A DNA stretch of 64,000 bases. It comes from Pseudoalteromonas holothuriae. GTDB lineage: Bacteria; Pseudomonadota; Gammaproteobacteria; Enterobacterales; Alteromonadaceae. This document shows, piece by piece, positions 9,496-18,616 of this stretch (position 1 is the stretch's first letter; each line of letters opens with the position of its first letter). The position numbers were made by a program, and so were the translations under genes. The DNA is taken from the NCBI RefSeq assembly GCF_945859825.1, contig NZ_CAMAPC010000015.1, positions 1 through 64,000 of the forward strand. The letters run 5' to 3'. The notes under the pieces were generated by a model. It saw nothing but the letters and a program-made list of their open reading frames with translations. It did not search any database and had not been told where the DNA came from.

Positions 9496-9525
9496 TGCAG
9501 CTATGCCCAAGTGAGCATAGCTGCA
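9496..9525. repeat. 11-bp inverted repeat at a convergent gene junction
   Basis: A perfect stem TGCAGCTATGC / GCATAGCTGCA with an 8-nt loop straddles the end of the AtoE-like gene, just past the M50 peptidase stop. No T run follows on either strand. It may still slow or end convergent transcription. Confidence 0.5.
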
Positions 9526-10820
9526 ATGACAATGCCACTGAAAATTAGCTGAATCAAACAAAATCCCATAATGTCTCTGGCTTTTAAGCCTGCGATAGCA
9601 AGCACGGGCAGGGCCCAAAAAGGTTGAACTAGGTTGGTCCACGCATCACCCCAAGCTACCGCCATTGCCACGCGTGCTATATCGGCATCTAACATTTGTG
9701 CTGCTGGTATCACAATGGGGGCTTGCACCGCCCATTGACCCCCCCCTGATGGCACAAATATATTAACTAAACCAGCACTAAGAAAGCTCCAAAATGGTAG
9801 TGTTTCAGCATTACTTATTGAGACAAATGCAGAGGAAATTTGTTGCGCTAGTCCTGATTCAACCATAACAGCCATAATACCTGCATAAAAAGGAAACTGG
9901 ATCACAATACCGGCCCCACCGGCAATGGCACTATGTAAACTTGCCAGTAAGCGCGCAGGGGTTTGATGTAGCAAAATAGCTAAAAATAAGAAGATAGTAA
10001 TCACGCTATTTAAATTCAATGTGCCACTGGCAAACACGAAGTAATGGAATAAGTATGTACAGCCCAAAAGACCTACAAGGACGCCCAACAGTTTACTGTG
10101 TTCAAGTTTTTGGGCTGGAGTCAAAGTGCCCTTACTTTTGGATATTTGCCCTGTTTGTTCTGTTAACTTGGTTTTTTCTATGAGCACTTGCTGCTCTTTT
10201 GGTGGCAGCAGGAGTGCATTTAAAAGAGGTAACAGTAGTAATAACAAAGCTAAAATGAGCAAATTAAAAGGCGAAAATAATGTACTTTGCGTCGTGATAA
10301 TACCAATATCTGAGTGTGAGAAATGGCCTTCACTAGCAATAGTTAGAGGTACTGAACCAGATAGGCCACCATGCCAAACAATAAATCCTGAGTAGGCACT
10401 GGCAACCAAAACTCTATAATCTACTAAAACATGCTTTGCCAGCGCTTTGGCAAAGAGCGCGCCCACAACTAACCCAAAACCCCAGTTTATCCAGCTTGCG
10501 AGCATGGCGACAACGGTGACCATGATGATAGCAATAACCGGGGTTTTGGCTTGTTTGGCTAATTTGTCCAATGCTGCTATACACAAAGGAGCACTGGCAA
10601 GCATATATCCGGCAAGTAAAATTAGCAGCATTTGCATGGCAAAGCTAAGTAGTTGCCAAAACCCTTGACCCCAAACTTGTACGGTTTGCATTGGTGATAA
10701 TGGGGTGACGATACTGGCTAAAGCGAGTACGATAATAGTTAACAACAGTACAAAGATGTATGGATCGGGCAAATAACGCTCTACGAAATTACTGAGTGGG
10801 CGAGTAACACGGTATAACAT
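9501..10820 (-). CDS. short-chain fatty acid transporter, AtoE family
   Basis: The 439-residue protein is very hydrophobic, with about 11-12 membrane segments. It starts with the family opening NFVERYLPDPYIFVLLLT and contains VPSGGGQWAVQAPI and WGDAWTNLVQPFWALP, both typical of the AtoE/SCFA transporter family (DUF-type TIGR00366). AtoE is thought to move acetoacetate, butyrate and related acids across the inner membrane. No ato catabolic genes are nearby, so the substrate is a family-based guess. AGGA lies 7 nt before the ATG. The gene is divergent from the small membrane protein at 11024. Confidence 0.88.
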   Translation of the reverse strand: MLYRVTRPLSNFVERYLPDPYIFVLLLTIIVLALASIVTPLSPMQTVQVWGQGFWQLLSFAMQMLLILLAGYMLASAPLCIAALDKLAKQAKTPVIAIIMVTVVAMLASWINWGFGLVVGALFAKALAKHVLVDYRVLVASAYSGFIVWHGGLSGSVPLTIASEGHFSHSDIGIITTQSTLFSPFNLLILALLLLLLPLLNALLLPPKEQQVLIEKTKLTEQTGQISKSKGTLTPAQKLEHSKLLGVLVGLLGCTYLFHYFVFASGTLNLNSVITIFLFLAILLHQTPARLLASLHSAIAGGAGIVIQFPFYAGIMAVMVESGLAQQISSAFVSISNAETLPFWSFLSAGLVNIFVPSGGGQWAVQAPIVIPAAQMLDADIARVAMAVAWGDAWTNLVQPFWALPVLAIAGLKARDIMGFCLIQLIFSGIVIAAMLTWA

Positions 10821-10869
10821 AGGTCATCCTAGTCTTATTTTTGTTCAATGATAACTAACATTTACACCA

Positions 10870-10894
10870 AAAGTTAGCCTTTTAGGCTAACTTT
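10870..10894. promoter_or_regulatory. 10-bp inverted repeat in a divergent promoter region
   Basis: AAAGTTAGCC-5 nt-GGCTAACTTT lies 50 bp upstream of the AtoE-like gene and 130 bp before the divergent small gene. On the plus strand it is followed by TATAATTAG. It could be an operator, or a terminator-like hairpin in the 5' leader of either gene. Confidence 0.45.
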
Positions 10895-11023
10895 ATAATT
10901 AGATAGGAAGGCTGCTTTTTTATTAGTTGTTGATTTTTAATAAAATTAAAATTGGCATAGTAAGTGTATTGAATTAGTCAGAAATATAATTTATAGATTT
11001 AGTAAATAACAAGAGAGGATGCC

Positions 11024-11263
11024 ATGGCAGAACAAGGTTCAGGCGGTAACGTAATTGCGGCCATTTGTAATATATTTTTTCCTGGTTTAGGCCAGTTGGT
11101 ACAAGGGCGCATTTTAGCGGCGTTGATTTTTGCAATCGTTGTGTTTGGTGGCTATGCCTTATGGTTTTTAGTTGTACCTCCAGTCATTGGTGCAGTGGTA
11201 CATTTGTGGGCAATTATTGATGCGGCTAAATATACTCATTATTCAAGTTACGAGCGCCGTTAA
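11024..11263 (+). CDS. small two-helix membrane protein (unknown)
   Basis: The 79-residue protein has two predicted membrane helices (about 11-27 and 28-66) joined by the turn PGLGQLVQGR. That gives it the look of a TM2-like domain, where a glycine/proline turn joins two helices. The second hydrophobic stretch is long and ends with HLWAIIDAAKY. A strong ribosome site GAGAGG precedes the ATG, so it is probably a real gene. Its last 21 bp overlap the convergent AEC transporter gene. No function can be assigned. Confidence 0.75.
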   Translation: MAEQGSGGNVIAAICNIFFPGLGQLVQGRILAALIFAIVVFGGYALWFLVVPPVIGAVVHLWAIIDAAKYTHYSSYERR

Positions 11264-12166
11264 CCATGCGGCTAGCGTAAATATACTTAATACGGTTGAT
11301 AACACAACACTACTTGCCAACACTGCCTGTTGGCATTTTAGTTGGCGAGCGACTAGGTAGGCGTTTACGCCCAATGGTGACGCACTCATTAAGGTCAGCA
11401 CTGCAACGTGTTTTGGAGGAAGTTGCATTGCCCACTTGGCCATGACAAATACAGTTAATGGTAATAAAACCAATTTAGTTAAACTGATAAATAAGGCACT
11501 TTGCCATGCTTGTTTTATTGAATAACTATTTAAACTTGCCCCTAAAACAAATAAAGCCCCAGCGATTGCTGGTTCAGATAGCAAAGTTAGGGCTGTTTGA
11601 ATGGTATCTGAAATAGGCATACTTAGGTAATTACATACTAAGCCTAAACTAATACTCATAACGATTGGATTCAATAGTAAGGGCTTAATGGTATCTATAA
11701 AACGACTTTGAAAGTTGCTCGCAAATATAAAAGTACAGCTAAATAATAAGGCACTATGAAAGGTAATAATCATAAATACCATGGCGCCATATTCGGCACC
11801 AAGGCTTGAAATAATGACTGGCAAACCAACTAATATGGTGTTTGAGTAAGTACTTGCTAATGCCATTGCAGCACTATCCGCTAGGCTTTTATTCATAAGT
11901 AGTTTTAAGGCGCCACAACTTATTAAATACACCGCGAATACAGGTAGGTAAAAACTCAACATAACCGAACCCGATAATGCTTGGGTAAGATCAGCCTGAT
12001 ACATGTTGATAAAAAGAAACACAGGTATTGCTAAGTTAAATATGAACTGCCTTAATCCATCTAATGCTGAGGCACTAAAGATGTTTAGCTTGATACAGGC
12101 ATAACCACTAAATACAACGAATATGATTGGAAAAAGAATACTAAAAGCGGTCATTATTTGACTCAT
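11243..12166 (-). CDS. AEC (auxin efflux carrier)-family transporter
   Basis: The 307-residue protein has about ten membrane helices. It opens with the family pattern (ILFPIIFVVFSGYACIKLN) and carries the internal inverted repeat and the C-terminal MSASPLGVNAYLVARQ segment of AEC/MleP-like carriers. Bacterial members export or import organic acids such as malate or malonate. The substrate here is unknown. It is transcribed alone and ends inside the small gene at 11024-11263. Confidence 0.87.
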   Translation of the reverse strand: MSQIMTAFSILFPIIFVVFSGYACIKLNIFSASALDGLRQFIFNLAIPVFLFINMYQADLTQALSGSVMLSFYLPVFAVYLISCGALKLLMNKSLADSAAMALASTYSNTILVGLPVIISSLGAEYGAMVFMIITFHSALLFSCTFIFASNFQSRFIDTIKPLLLNPIVMSISLGLVCNYLSMPISDTIQTALTLLSEPAIAGALFVLGASLNSYSIKQAWQSALFISLTKLVLLPLTVFVMAKWAMQLPPKHVAVLTLMSASPLGVNAYLVARQLKCQQAVLASSVVLSTVLSIFTLAAWLTALVT

Positions 12167-12262
12167 TAATAATAAAGAAAGTACATTATCTTAGTTTGCG
12201 TAGTATGTCTCAAGGTTAGCAGCGTATAATGAGCAATAAACGAAACTAGGTTGAGTGGTATT

Positions 12263-12631
12263 TTGGAGTATCAATTTATTCGCGACCCAATCACAGGGTT
12301 TAAAGTTAGGGTGAGTGATGAGCATGCGTTGGTCGGACGTTGGCTTAATGAAGAGCTTGCATATGACGATGTATTATCGCTTATCAATTTAGCAAAGGCA
12401 TTGCCTCAAAATAAACAAACATTAGTGATCGAAGGCACAGAAGTCCGCCTAACGCTCTCTTGTGAAGAGGCGTTATTCGAAGCTCATGCATTGTTTCATC
12501 AAGCAGATGATATCAGTCATTATGCCGATGACGCGCTTGAACTTGACGAGCATGGTTTAGTCAGTGGTTGCGGCTTTGAGGATTTTATGGACTTATTACA
12601 AGCGTGGTACCAGTTCATCAATCGTATTTAA
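12263..12631 (+). CDS. yacL: YacL family protein (UPF0231)
   Basis: The protein is about 122 residues and acidic, with the family opening EYQFIRDPITGFKVRVS, a central NEEL motif and a C-terminal CGFEDFMDLLQAWYQF stretch, as in E. coli YacL. Its function is unknown. The start is uncertain. TTG 12263 gives MEYQF, matching the conserved MDYEF start. TTG 12251 adds four residues (MSGI) but lies directly against its AGG. No ATG is available in the frame near the conserved N-terminus. Confidence 0.82.
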   Translation: MEYQFIRDPITGFKVRVSDEHALVGRWLNEELAYDDVLSLINLAKALPQNKQTLVIEGTEVRLTLSCEEALFEAHALFHQADDISHYADDALELDEHGLVSGCGFEDFMDLLQAWYQFINRI

Positions 12632-12651
12632 TTTAGGTACCACGATTTTAT
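12603..12651 (+). terminator. terminator hairpin overlapping the end of yacL
   Basis: A 9-bp stem CGTGGTACC (12603-12611) / GGTACCACG (12636-12644) with a long loop is followed by ATTTTATTT. The 5' arm lies inside the last codons of yacL. Confidence 0.55.
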
Positions 12652-12654
12652 TTG

Positions 12655-13359
12655 TTAGCTCGTAGGGGCTCCGTATATTTGTTCAGCTTGGTTGAATAAC
12701 ACCCAAGATGTTAGGATGTACTTATCATTAGAAACCGGTTTATTGCCTCGGTGGGTATGGGTAAAGTAGCCTGGGGCGATAACCATAGAGCCTTTCTTTG
12801 GTGCTATTTTTTTCTGTTGATAATAAAACTCGGTTTCACCGCCTTCGCTCACATCGTTAAGATAAAACATAAATAGCAGCACTCGGTGTAGGGCGTTATT
12901 GTGATCGTGTTGTGGGTAGACTTCACTGTGCCAATAAGGGTATCCACCTTTGTTTATTTCATACTTTTGCGCTTGAATGTTACCAAGTCGAAACAGCTGC
13001 TGAATTAGTACAGGTAATTGCGGCTTACCAACCTCTGCAAAGTTCTCAAAGGTGACATCAACAGGCTGTCCGGTTTTTGGGTGATATACTTTGAGGCCAA
13101 ATGCACCAATGATCATAAATAAGTGCTCTTCAATGTATTTATACACATGCTCGGCGGTAACTTGTTGTATATGCTGAAGAGGCTGAGCATACTCTTGGTG
13201 GGAGTTTAAATACAGATCTTGGCTCACTTTTTTGGTAAGGTCGACACCGCCTGAGGTTGTCCCTTGTTTTAAATGTGGACTTTGTTCAAAAAGGTCTATG
13301 AATTGATCGCAAAACTCAGCGCTTAGCGCGTTGTCATAAACGCGTATAAAATCTGTCAT
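12655..13359 (-). CDS. 2OG-Fe(II) oxygenase (prolyl 4-hydroxylase-like)
   Basis: The 234-residue cytosolic protein has a C-terminal double-stranded beta-helix domain (about 125-225). Likely iron ligands are H144 and E146 (YWHSEVY, so HxE rather than the more common HxD) and the distal H203 (FTHTHRGNKP). K213 (NDKYILTSW) fits the 2-oxoglutarate carboxylate anchor. FYLNDVSEGGETEF is typical of the prolyl 4-hydroxylase alpha-subunit-like group. The substrate is unknown. It is divergent from the thioesterase gene, with start codons 28 bp apart. Confidence 0.85.
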   Translation of the reverse strand: MTDFIRVYDNALSAEFCDQFIDLFEQSPHLKQGTTSGGVDLTKKVSQDLYLNSHQEYAQPLQHIQQVTAEHVYKYIEEHLFMIIGAFGLKVYHPKTGQPVDVTFENFAEVGKPQLPVLIQQLFRLGNIQAQKYEINKGGYPYWHSEVYPQHDHNNALHRVLLFMFYLNDVSEGGETEFYYQQKKIAPKKGSMVIAPGYFTHTHRGNKPVSNDKYILTSWVLFNQAEQIYGAPTS

Positions 13360-13387
13360 TCTTTTACCTACAGTTATTGGAATTATT

Positions 13388-13789
13388 ATGTTGTCTGAAA
13401 AATTGATGCCGCGATTTAGCGAAACCGATGTACTTGGTCATATAAACAATACCGTACTCCCCGTGTGGTTTGAAGCGGCAAGAGTGCCTATTTTTAAAAT
13501 ATTCACCCCAGATCTTAATCCACATCAATGGAAATTGATTGTCGCAAAGGTTGAGGTACTCTTCAAAGGCGAATTATTTTATGGCCAAGAAGTGGAAATT
13601 AAAACCGCCATTGAGCACATCGGTAATAGCTCTTTTGTGATAGTACAGCAAGCATGGCAACATGGAGAGTGCTGTGCTGAAGGAAAAACCGTTATGGTGC
13701 GCTATGATTTTGCAGCTAAGCGCTCTAGGTCTTTGTCAGAGGAGGAGCGCGAGCCGTTATCTGGTTTTATGGTTTCTTCTGAGGCTTAA
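13388..13789 (+). CDS. acyl-CoA thioesterase, hotdog fold (4HBT family)
   Basis: This is a 133-residue single hotdog domain. The catalytic-type N-terminal motif RFSETDVLGHINNT (residues 9-22) contains the conserved Asp and the H-x-N-N helix start of 4-hydroxybenzoyl-CoA thioesterase-like and YbgC-like proteins. Such enzymes hydrolyse acyl-CoA esters. The substrate is not predictable. It overlaps the convergent membrane protein gene by 23 bp. Confidence 0.88.
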   Translation: MLSEKLMPRFSETDVLGHINNTVLPVWFEAARVPIFKIFTPDLNPHQWKLIVAKVEVLFKGELFYGQEVEIKTAIEHIGNSSFVIVQQAWQHGECCAEGKTVMVRYDFAAKRSRSLSEEEREPLSGFMVSSEA

Positions 13790-14789
13790 ATTGATGGCCG
13801 ATAGCGGCTGAGATGCAAGGCTTAACTTGGTAAGTATAGTGTGTATTTTCAGTCGCATTGTGCCTTATAATTTCAAGTATTTCATAGTCATTAAGCTCTA
13901 TAATTCGACTGCCCTTGGTATGATCACAGCGAGAATATAAATCGGCTTCGTGATCAAAAATAAAATGACTTAAAATGTTGGTAATCTTTTGTTCATAGGC
14001 AGTAGCGCGTTGACTCAAAGCATCATTTTTTGCGTCTAATTCAGACAATGTCCTCGCTAGTTCTGGATTTTCTTTCAACGCCGAGGTTTTCTCTTGTGCT
14101 TTAGGGTCTTGTATATTAACAATTAAGTCTGTCTCAAGACCATTGGTTATATTAGTTACGGTTTTACTTACTTCCTTTAAAGCACCTGTATAGGTAGATA
14201 ATAAGGCCAACTGTACAAGTAAAAATAGACCTGCACCAAAGCGAATGAGTCCCGTGATAATTGCAAAGCGATAATTAGGTGCATGCCATATTGTGTGTAA
14301 ACCAAAAGGACGAAGCAGCAGCAGAATAAAGATGTAGATGGGAATAGTGAATTGAATAATAAGCAATACGACTAAGCTGGTTATAAAAAACCATACTGGT
14401 ACAGAGAGGAGCACAGCAAAATTATGTGTGTAGGGCAGGTGTTCAGCACTGACACCTGCAATATTGTTAACTTCGCCTGACGCTTGAACTAAAGAGTAAT
14501 TTGCAACAAAACCGTAAAACAGCAAAATAACAGCCTTACCGGGCAAGCTATCCCAAATCTGTGTGAATTTCGGCCAAAATTCGCTGATCATTGCAACAAG
14601 TACCAAAGTCGTTATAGCCGTTATCAAAGTGGTGCTTGGTGTATCACTTTTAAGGTAAAGTATGCTGCAGAGTATAGCGAGAAAGTAGCAGCGTTGAGCT
14701 AAGTTGAGCGATGACCAGAATACGATTAATTGCTGATGGTAGTGTTTTAGCTTATCTTTGAGAGAGAAATAATGAGGTAGCTGTAACAT
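13767..14789 (-). CDS. membrane protein of unknown function with coiled-coil C-terminus
   Basis: I do not recognise a family for this 340-residue protein. The first 200 residues hold about five to six hydrophobic segments (roughly 30-50, 55-75, 85-105, 128-165 and 180-205). The last 130 residues are soluble, with a charged helix (ELARTLSELDAKNDALSQ) likely to form a coiled coil, then a cysteine-containing end (YSRCDHTKGSRI, VKPCIS). The ATG is followed by MLQLPHYFSLKDK, a short cytosolic tail. Downstream, the uvrA terminator hairpin separates it from uvrA on the same strand, so it is probably transcribed from its own promoter. It ends inside the convergent thioesterase gene. Confidence 0.7.
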   Translation of the reverse strand: MLQLPHYFSLKDKLKHYHQQLIVFWSSLNLAQRCYFLAILCSILYLKSDTPSTTLITAITTLVLVAMISEFWPKFTQIWDSLPGKAVILLFYGFVANYSLVQASGEVNNIAGVSAEHLPYTHNFAVLLSVPVWFFITSLVVLLIIQFTIPIYIFILLLLRPFGLHTIWHAPNYRFAIITGLIRFGAGLFLLVQLALLSTYTGALKEVSKTVTNITNGLETDLIVNIQDPKAQEKTSALKENPELARTLSELDAKNDALSQRATAYEQKITNILSHFIFDHEADLYSRCDHTKGSRIIELNDYEILEIIRHNATENTHYTYQVKPCISAAIGHQFKPQKKP

Positions 14790-14808
14790 AAATTATTGTT
14801 ATTGTGGA

Positions 14809-14837
14809 AAAGGAATGTAGTTAAACTACATTCCTTT
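14809..14837 (-). terminator. intrinsic terminator of uvrA
   Basis: A perfect 12-bp stem AAAGGAATGTAG / CTACATTCCTTT with a 5-nt loop lies 5 bp past the uvrA stop. On the minus strand it runs into TTTTCC. Confidence 0.75.
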
Positions 14838-14842
14838 GCTAA

Positions 14843-17662
14843 TTAAAGTAAAGGTTTTAGGTAAGTTCCTGTATGCGATTGTTCACATAAAGCTACTTCT
14901 TCAGGCGTACCCGCAATCAAAATTTGCCCGCCTCCGGCACCACCTTCAGGCCCTAAATCTACAATCCAATCAGCCGTTTTGATCACATCTAAGTTATGCT
15001 CAATAACTACGACCGTATTGCCGTGGTCGCGCAGCCTATGCAGTACCACGAGTAGTTGCTGAATATCGTGAAAGTGAAGACCTGTCGTTGGTTCATCTAA
15101 AATATAGAGTGTTTTGCCAGTATCTCGTTTCGATAGTTCTCGCGCTAATTTAACACGTTGCGCTTCACCACCAGAGAGTGTGGTCGCAGCTTGCCCTAAA
15201 CGAATATAAGATAAACCAACATCCATCAACGTTGTTAGCTTGCGATTGATCGCAGGGATTTTATCGAAAAACTGTTGTGCATCTTCCACTGTCATTTCTA
15301 ACACTTCGTGAATATTTTTGCCTTTATACAGTACCTCTAATGTTTCACGATTATATCGTTTACCGGTACATACATCGCAAGGAACATAAACGTCAGGCAA
15401 AAAGTGCATTTCAACCTTGATCACACCGTCACCTTGGCAAGCTTCACAGCGGCCACCTTTTACGTTAAAACTAAAACGACCGACCTTATAGCCGCGAGAA
15501 CGAGCCTCTTGCGTGCCAGCAAACAGTTCACGAATAGCGGTGAAAATACCGGTGTATGTGGCTGGGTTAGAACGAGGCGTTCGGCCTATTGGGCTTTGAT
15601 CTATATCGATCACTTTATCAAAATGATCCAGCCCTGAGATTGATTTATGTGCTGCTGGTTCTGCGGTGGTTGCGCCATTGAGTGCAGTATGGGCAAGTTT
15701 AAACAGGGTATCGTTGATCAAAGTTGATTTACCAGAACCTGAAACCCCTGTAATACAAGTCATTAGCCCAAATGGAATACGCAAGTCAACATTTTTTAGG
15801 TTGTTACCTGACGCGCCAAAAAGCTCTAGCCACTTATCGTTGGTTGGATGGCGCTGCTTTGGTACATCAATCGCTTTAACACCACTGAGATATTGCCCGG
15901 TGAGAGAGTCTGGGTTATTTACAATGTCATCTCTGCTACCTTGTGCGACGACATAACCACCATGTACACCTGCTCCAGGGCCAATGTCGATAATATGATC
16001 AGCAGCTCGAATGGCATCTTCATCGTGTTCAACCACGATAACGGTGTTACCTAAATCGCGTAAATGCGTTAAAGTGCTTAATAATCTGTCGTTGTCTCGT
16101 TGATGTAAGCCTATTGAGGGCTCATCAAGTACGTACATTACCCCTACTAAGCCTGCGCCAATTTGACTGGCTAAACGGATCCGCTGAGCTTCTCCACCAG
16201 ATAAAGTATCAGCACTGCGATCAAGAGATAGGTAGTTTAAACCGACATTAATCAAAAAAGACAAACGGTCACGTATTTCTTTGAGTATTTTATCAGCAAT
16301 TTGCGCCTTTTGACCCTCTAATGTGAGTGTTTCAAAGAGGTGCATTGTTTCACCAATACTCATGGTGGTCACTTCAGGTAAAGTTGTTTGACCAATAAAT
16401 ACGTTACGCGCTTCTTCGCGAAGGCGAGAACCATGGCAGCTTGGGCATGCTTGACTGGTTTGGTATTTACTCAGCTCTTCGCGTACTGAACTAGACTCAG
16501 TTTCGCGATAGCGGCGATTCATGTTGTTTAACACGCCTTCAAACTCATGATTACGCGTAATAAGATCTCCGCGGTCATTACGATAATTAAAGGCAATTTT
16601 AGTGTTGCCTGAGCCTTGTAAAATTACGCTCTTTGCATCTTCACTGAGCGCTTGAAAAGGAACCTCTAAATCGAACTTATAATGTTCTGCAACGGCTTGC
16701 AGCATTTGAAAATAATAAAAGCTGCGTTTATCCCAGCCTTTAATTGCACCACCACTTAGGCTAAGTTCTGGATTTTGAACCACTCTGTGTGGATCAAAAT
16801 ATTGGCGGACACCTAAACCATCGCAACTTTGACACGCACCAGCAGGGTTATTAAAAGAAAACAATCGAGGCTCTAATTCGGTCATAGCATAGCCACAGGT
16901 TGGGCAGGCAAAATTAGCCGAAAATATCATTTCTTCAGCGCCTGCATCGTCCATATTGGCAACTACAGCGATACCTGAAGACAACTCAAGTGCAGTTTCA
17001 AAAGATTCAGCGAGACGTTGTTGTAAACCCTCTTTTACTTTGAAACGATCAACAACCACTTCAATAGTATGCTTTTTATGTAGCTCTAGTGTAGGCGGAT
17101 CGGATAAATCACATACTTCACCGTCGATGCGAGCACGTATATAACCTTGGCTAGATAGCTGTTCTAACAATTTAACATGTTCACCTTTGCGGTTTTTGAC
17201 CACCGGTGCTAGCAACATCAGTTTACTACCCTGTGGCTGCTCAAGTACTGAGTCTACCATCTGGCTGACTGTCTGAGCGGCTAAGGGTAAATCATGCGTT
17301 GGACAGCGAGGTTCACCCACTCGGGCAAAAAGTAAACGCAAATAATCATAAATTTCGGTAATAGTACCGACCGTTGAACGCGGGTTATGAGATGTTGATT
17401 TTTGCTCAATAGATATGGCAGGAGATAGACCTTCAATATGGTCAACGTCTGGCTTCTCCATTAAAGAAAGGAATTGCCGAGCATAGGCAGATAAGGATTC
17501 AACATAGCGCCTTTGGCCTTCCGCATAGAGCGTGTCAAATGCCAATGAAGATTTTCCGGACCCAGATAACCCAGTGATAACGATGAGTTTATCTCGCGGA
17601 ATAGTGAGCGAAATATCTTTTAAATTGTGCGTACGAGCGCCCCTGACTTCTATTTTATCCAT
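14843..17662 (-). CDS. uvrA: excinuclease ABC subunit A (UvrA)
   Basis: The 939 residues match the usual length. UvrA is the damage-recognition ATPase of nucleotide excision repair and loads UvrB at DNA lesions. Two ABC modules are present: Walker A GLSGSGKS near residue 31 and GVSGSGKS near 640, each with an LSGGEAQR signature and a DEPS or DEPT Walker B. Two zinc modules are seen: the first from CPTCGYAM to CQSC, the second from CEACQGDG to CDVC. An AGGTC ribosome site precedes ATG 17662. I find no CTGT-N8-ACAG LexA box upstream, so SOS control is not evident. Confidence 0.98.
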   Translation of the reverse strand: MDKIEVRGARTHNLKDISLTIPRDKLIVITGLSGSGKSSLAFDTLYAEGQRRYVESLSAYARQFLSLMEKPDVDHIEGLSPAISIEQKSTSHNPRSTVGTITEIYDYLRLLFARVGEPRCPTHDLPLAAQTVSQMVDSVLEQPQGSKLMLLAPVVKNRKGEHVKLLEQLSSQGYIRARIDGEVCDLSDPPTLELHKKHTIEVVVDRFKVKEGLQQRLAESFETALELSSGIAVVANMDDAGAEEMIFSANFACPTCGYAMTELEPRLFSFNNPAGACQSCDGLGVRQYFDPHRVVQNPELSLSGGAIKGWDKRSFYYFQMLQAVAEHYKFDLEVPFQALSEDAKSVILQGSGNTKIAFNYRNDRGDLITRNHEFEGVLNNMNRRYRETESSSVREELSKYQTSQACPSCHGSRLREEARNVFIGQTTLPEVTTMSIGETMHLFETLTLEGQKAQIADKILKEIRDRLSFLINVGLNYLSLDRSADTLSGGEAQRIRLASQIGAGLVGVMYVLDEPSIGLHQRDNDRLLSTLTHLRDLGNTVIVVEHDEDAIRAADHIIDIGPGAGVHGGYVVAQGSRDDIVNNPDSLTGQYLSGVKAIDVPKQRHPTNDKWLELFGASGNNLKNVDLRIPFGLMTCITGVSGSGKSTLINDTLFKLAHTALNGATTAEPAAHKSISGLDHFDKVIDIDQSPIGRTPRSNPATYTGIFTAIRELFAGTQEARSRGYKVGRFSFNVKGGRCEACQGDGVIKVEMHFLPDVYVPCDVCTGKRYNRETLEVLYKGKNIHEVLEMTVEDAQQFFDKIPAINRKLTTLMDVGLSYIRLGQAATTLSGGEAQRVKLARELSKRDTGKTLYILDEPTTGLHFHDIQQLLVVLHRLRDHGNTVVVIEHNLDVIKTADWIVDLGPEGGAGGGQILIAGTPEEVALCEQSHTGTYLKPLL

Positions 17663-17776
17663 TTTGACCTAATTACAGAGTTGAGTGGCAACAATTGTTA
17701 GCGCAACAGTATCGCATACTTTGCCAAAAATTAACTTATCTTTACTAAACGAACTAAACTTGGTGTTAGGATCAAC

Positions 17777-18565
17777 TTGAGAGTCGTTACTTTGTTAGTT
17801 ATAACCCGGCCACTTTTTATTGTGCTGTTATGGTGTTTTTTTAATATGGCAATAGCTAAAGCGCATAATTGTGAGCTTATTGTACGCTTTGAAAATTATT
17901 CAGCACAATCTCAACAAGATGCGCAATTACGGTGGCATGGTTTGGACGTGGACTTTGCTAAGGCGTTGTTAGATGATGCCGGGTGTGGTTATCGATTCAT
18001 AAGTATTCCTTGGGGACGAGCATTAAAAATGCTGGAGTTGGGGGAGATAGATCTTATGCTCAGTGTGTCTAAAACAGCGCAGAGAATGCGATTCGCTTAT
18101 TTTATAGGCCCCCAACGTCAAGAAAACATTATATTTGCCACGAATGCGAAAACGCCTTATTACGTAAAGTCAATTGAAGCGTTATTTTCTTTGCCAAAAC
18201 CCGTTGCAATTCAAAGGGGGGCTTATTATGGTGCAAAGTTTGAAGCGCGTATGAAGCAGGAAGTTGACTCTGAAAGTCAGTTTCTTTATGTGCCTGATAA
18301 TCAACATAAGTTAAATTTATTGCGCCATGGGCGTATTTCTGGCTTCTTAGAAGAAAAGTACAATATTATTTACCAAACACAGCACAATCCTGATTTTGTT
18401 GAAATTGAAATAGCGCCGCTGATTGTTAATCAAGAGCCAGTTTACATTGCATTAAGTAAGCAAAGCGTCAGTCAGTCTACTATTGAACAGTTAAAGAATG
18501 CTTTTGAGCGTTTAGAACATGCAGGAAAGTTCGATCAAATCTTAAAAAAGTATCAGTTAGACTGA
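17777..18565 (+). CDS. periplasmic solute-binding protein, SBP family 3
   Basis: The 262-residue product starts with a signal peptide (about 1-28, ending AIAKAH). A bilobed amino-acid-binding fold follows, with the motif GLDVDFAKALLDDAG and a run LGEIDLMLSVSKTAQR typical of SBP_bac_3 proteins. It starts at TTG, with AGGA 5 nt upstream. No ABC permease or ATPase gene is adjacent, so it may serve a distant transporter or act as a sensor-type binding protein. The ligand is unknown. Confidence 0.85.
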   Translation: MRVVTLLVITRPLFIVLLWCFFNMAIAKAHNCELIVRFENYSAQSQQDAQLRWHGLDVDFAKALLDDAGCGYRFISIPWGRALKMLELGEIDLMLSVSKTAQRMRFAYFIGPQRQENIIFATNAKTPYYVKSIEALFSLPKPVAIQRGAYYGAKFEARMKQEVDSESQFLYVPDNQHKLNLLRHGRISGFLEEKYNIIYQTQHNPDFVEIEIAPLIVNQEPVYIALSKQSVSQSTIEQLKNAFERLEHAGKFDQILKKYQLD

Positions 18566-18616
18566 ATTTTTTTGATAGACTGTTGCGCGCTTAACTGAGC
18601 TGAATAAACGGGTAAT

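Noticed and set aside
9496..9525. The 11-bp inverted repeat as a certain intrinsic terminator
   Set aside because: There is no T tract on either strand, so it is listed only as an inverted repeat.
17777..18565. The solute-binding protein as part of an ABC transporter operon
   Set aside because: No permease or ATPase gene lies beside it; the next gene is an MFS transporter.
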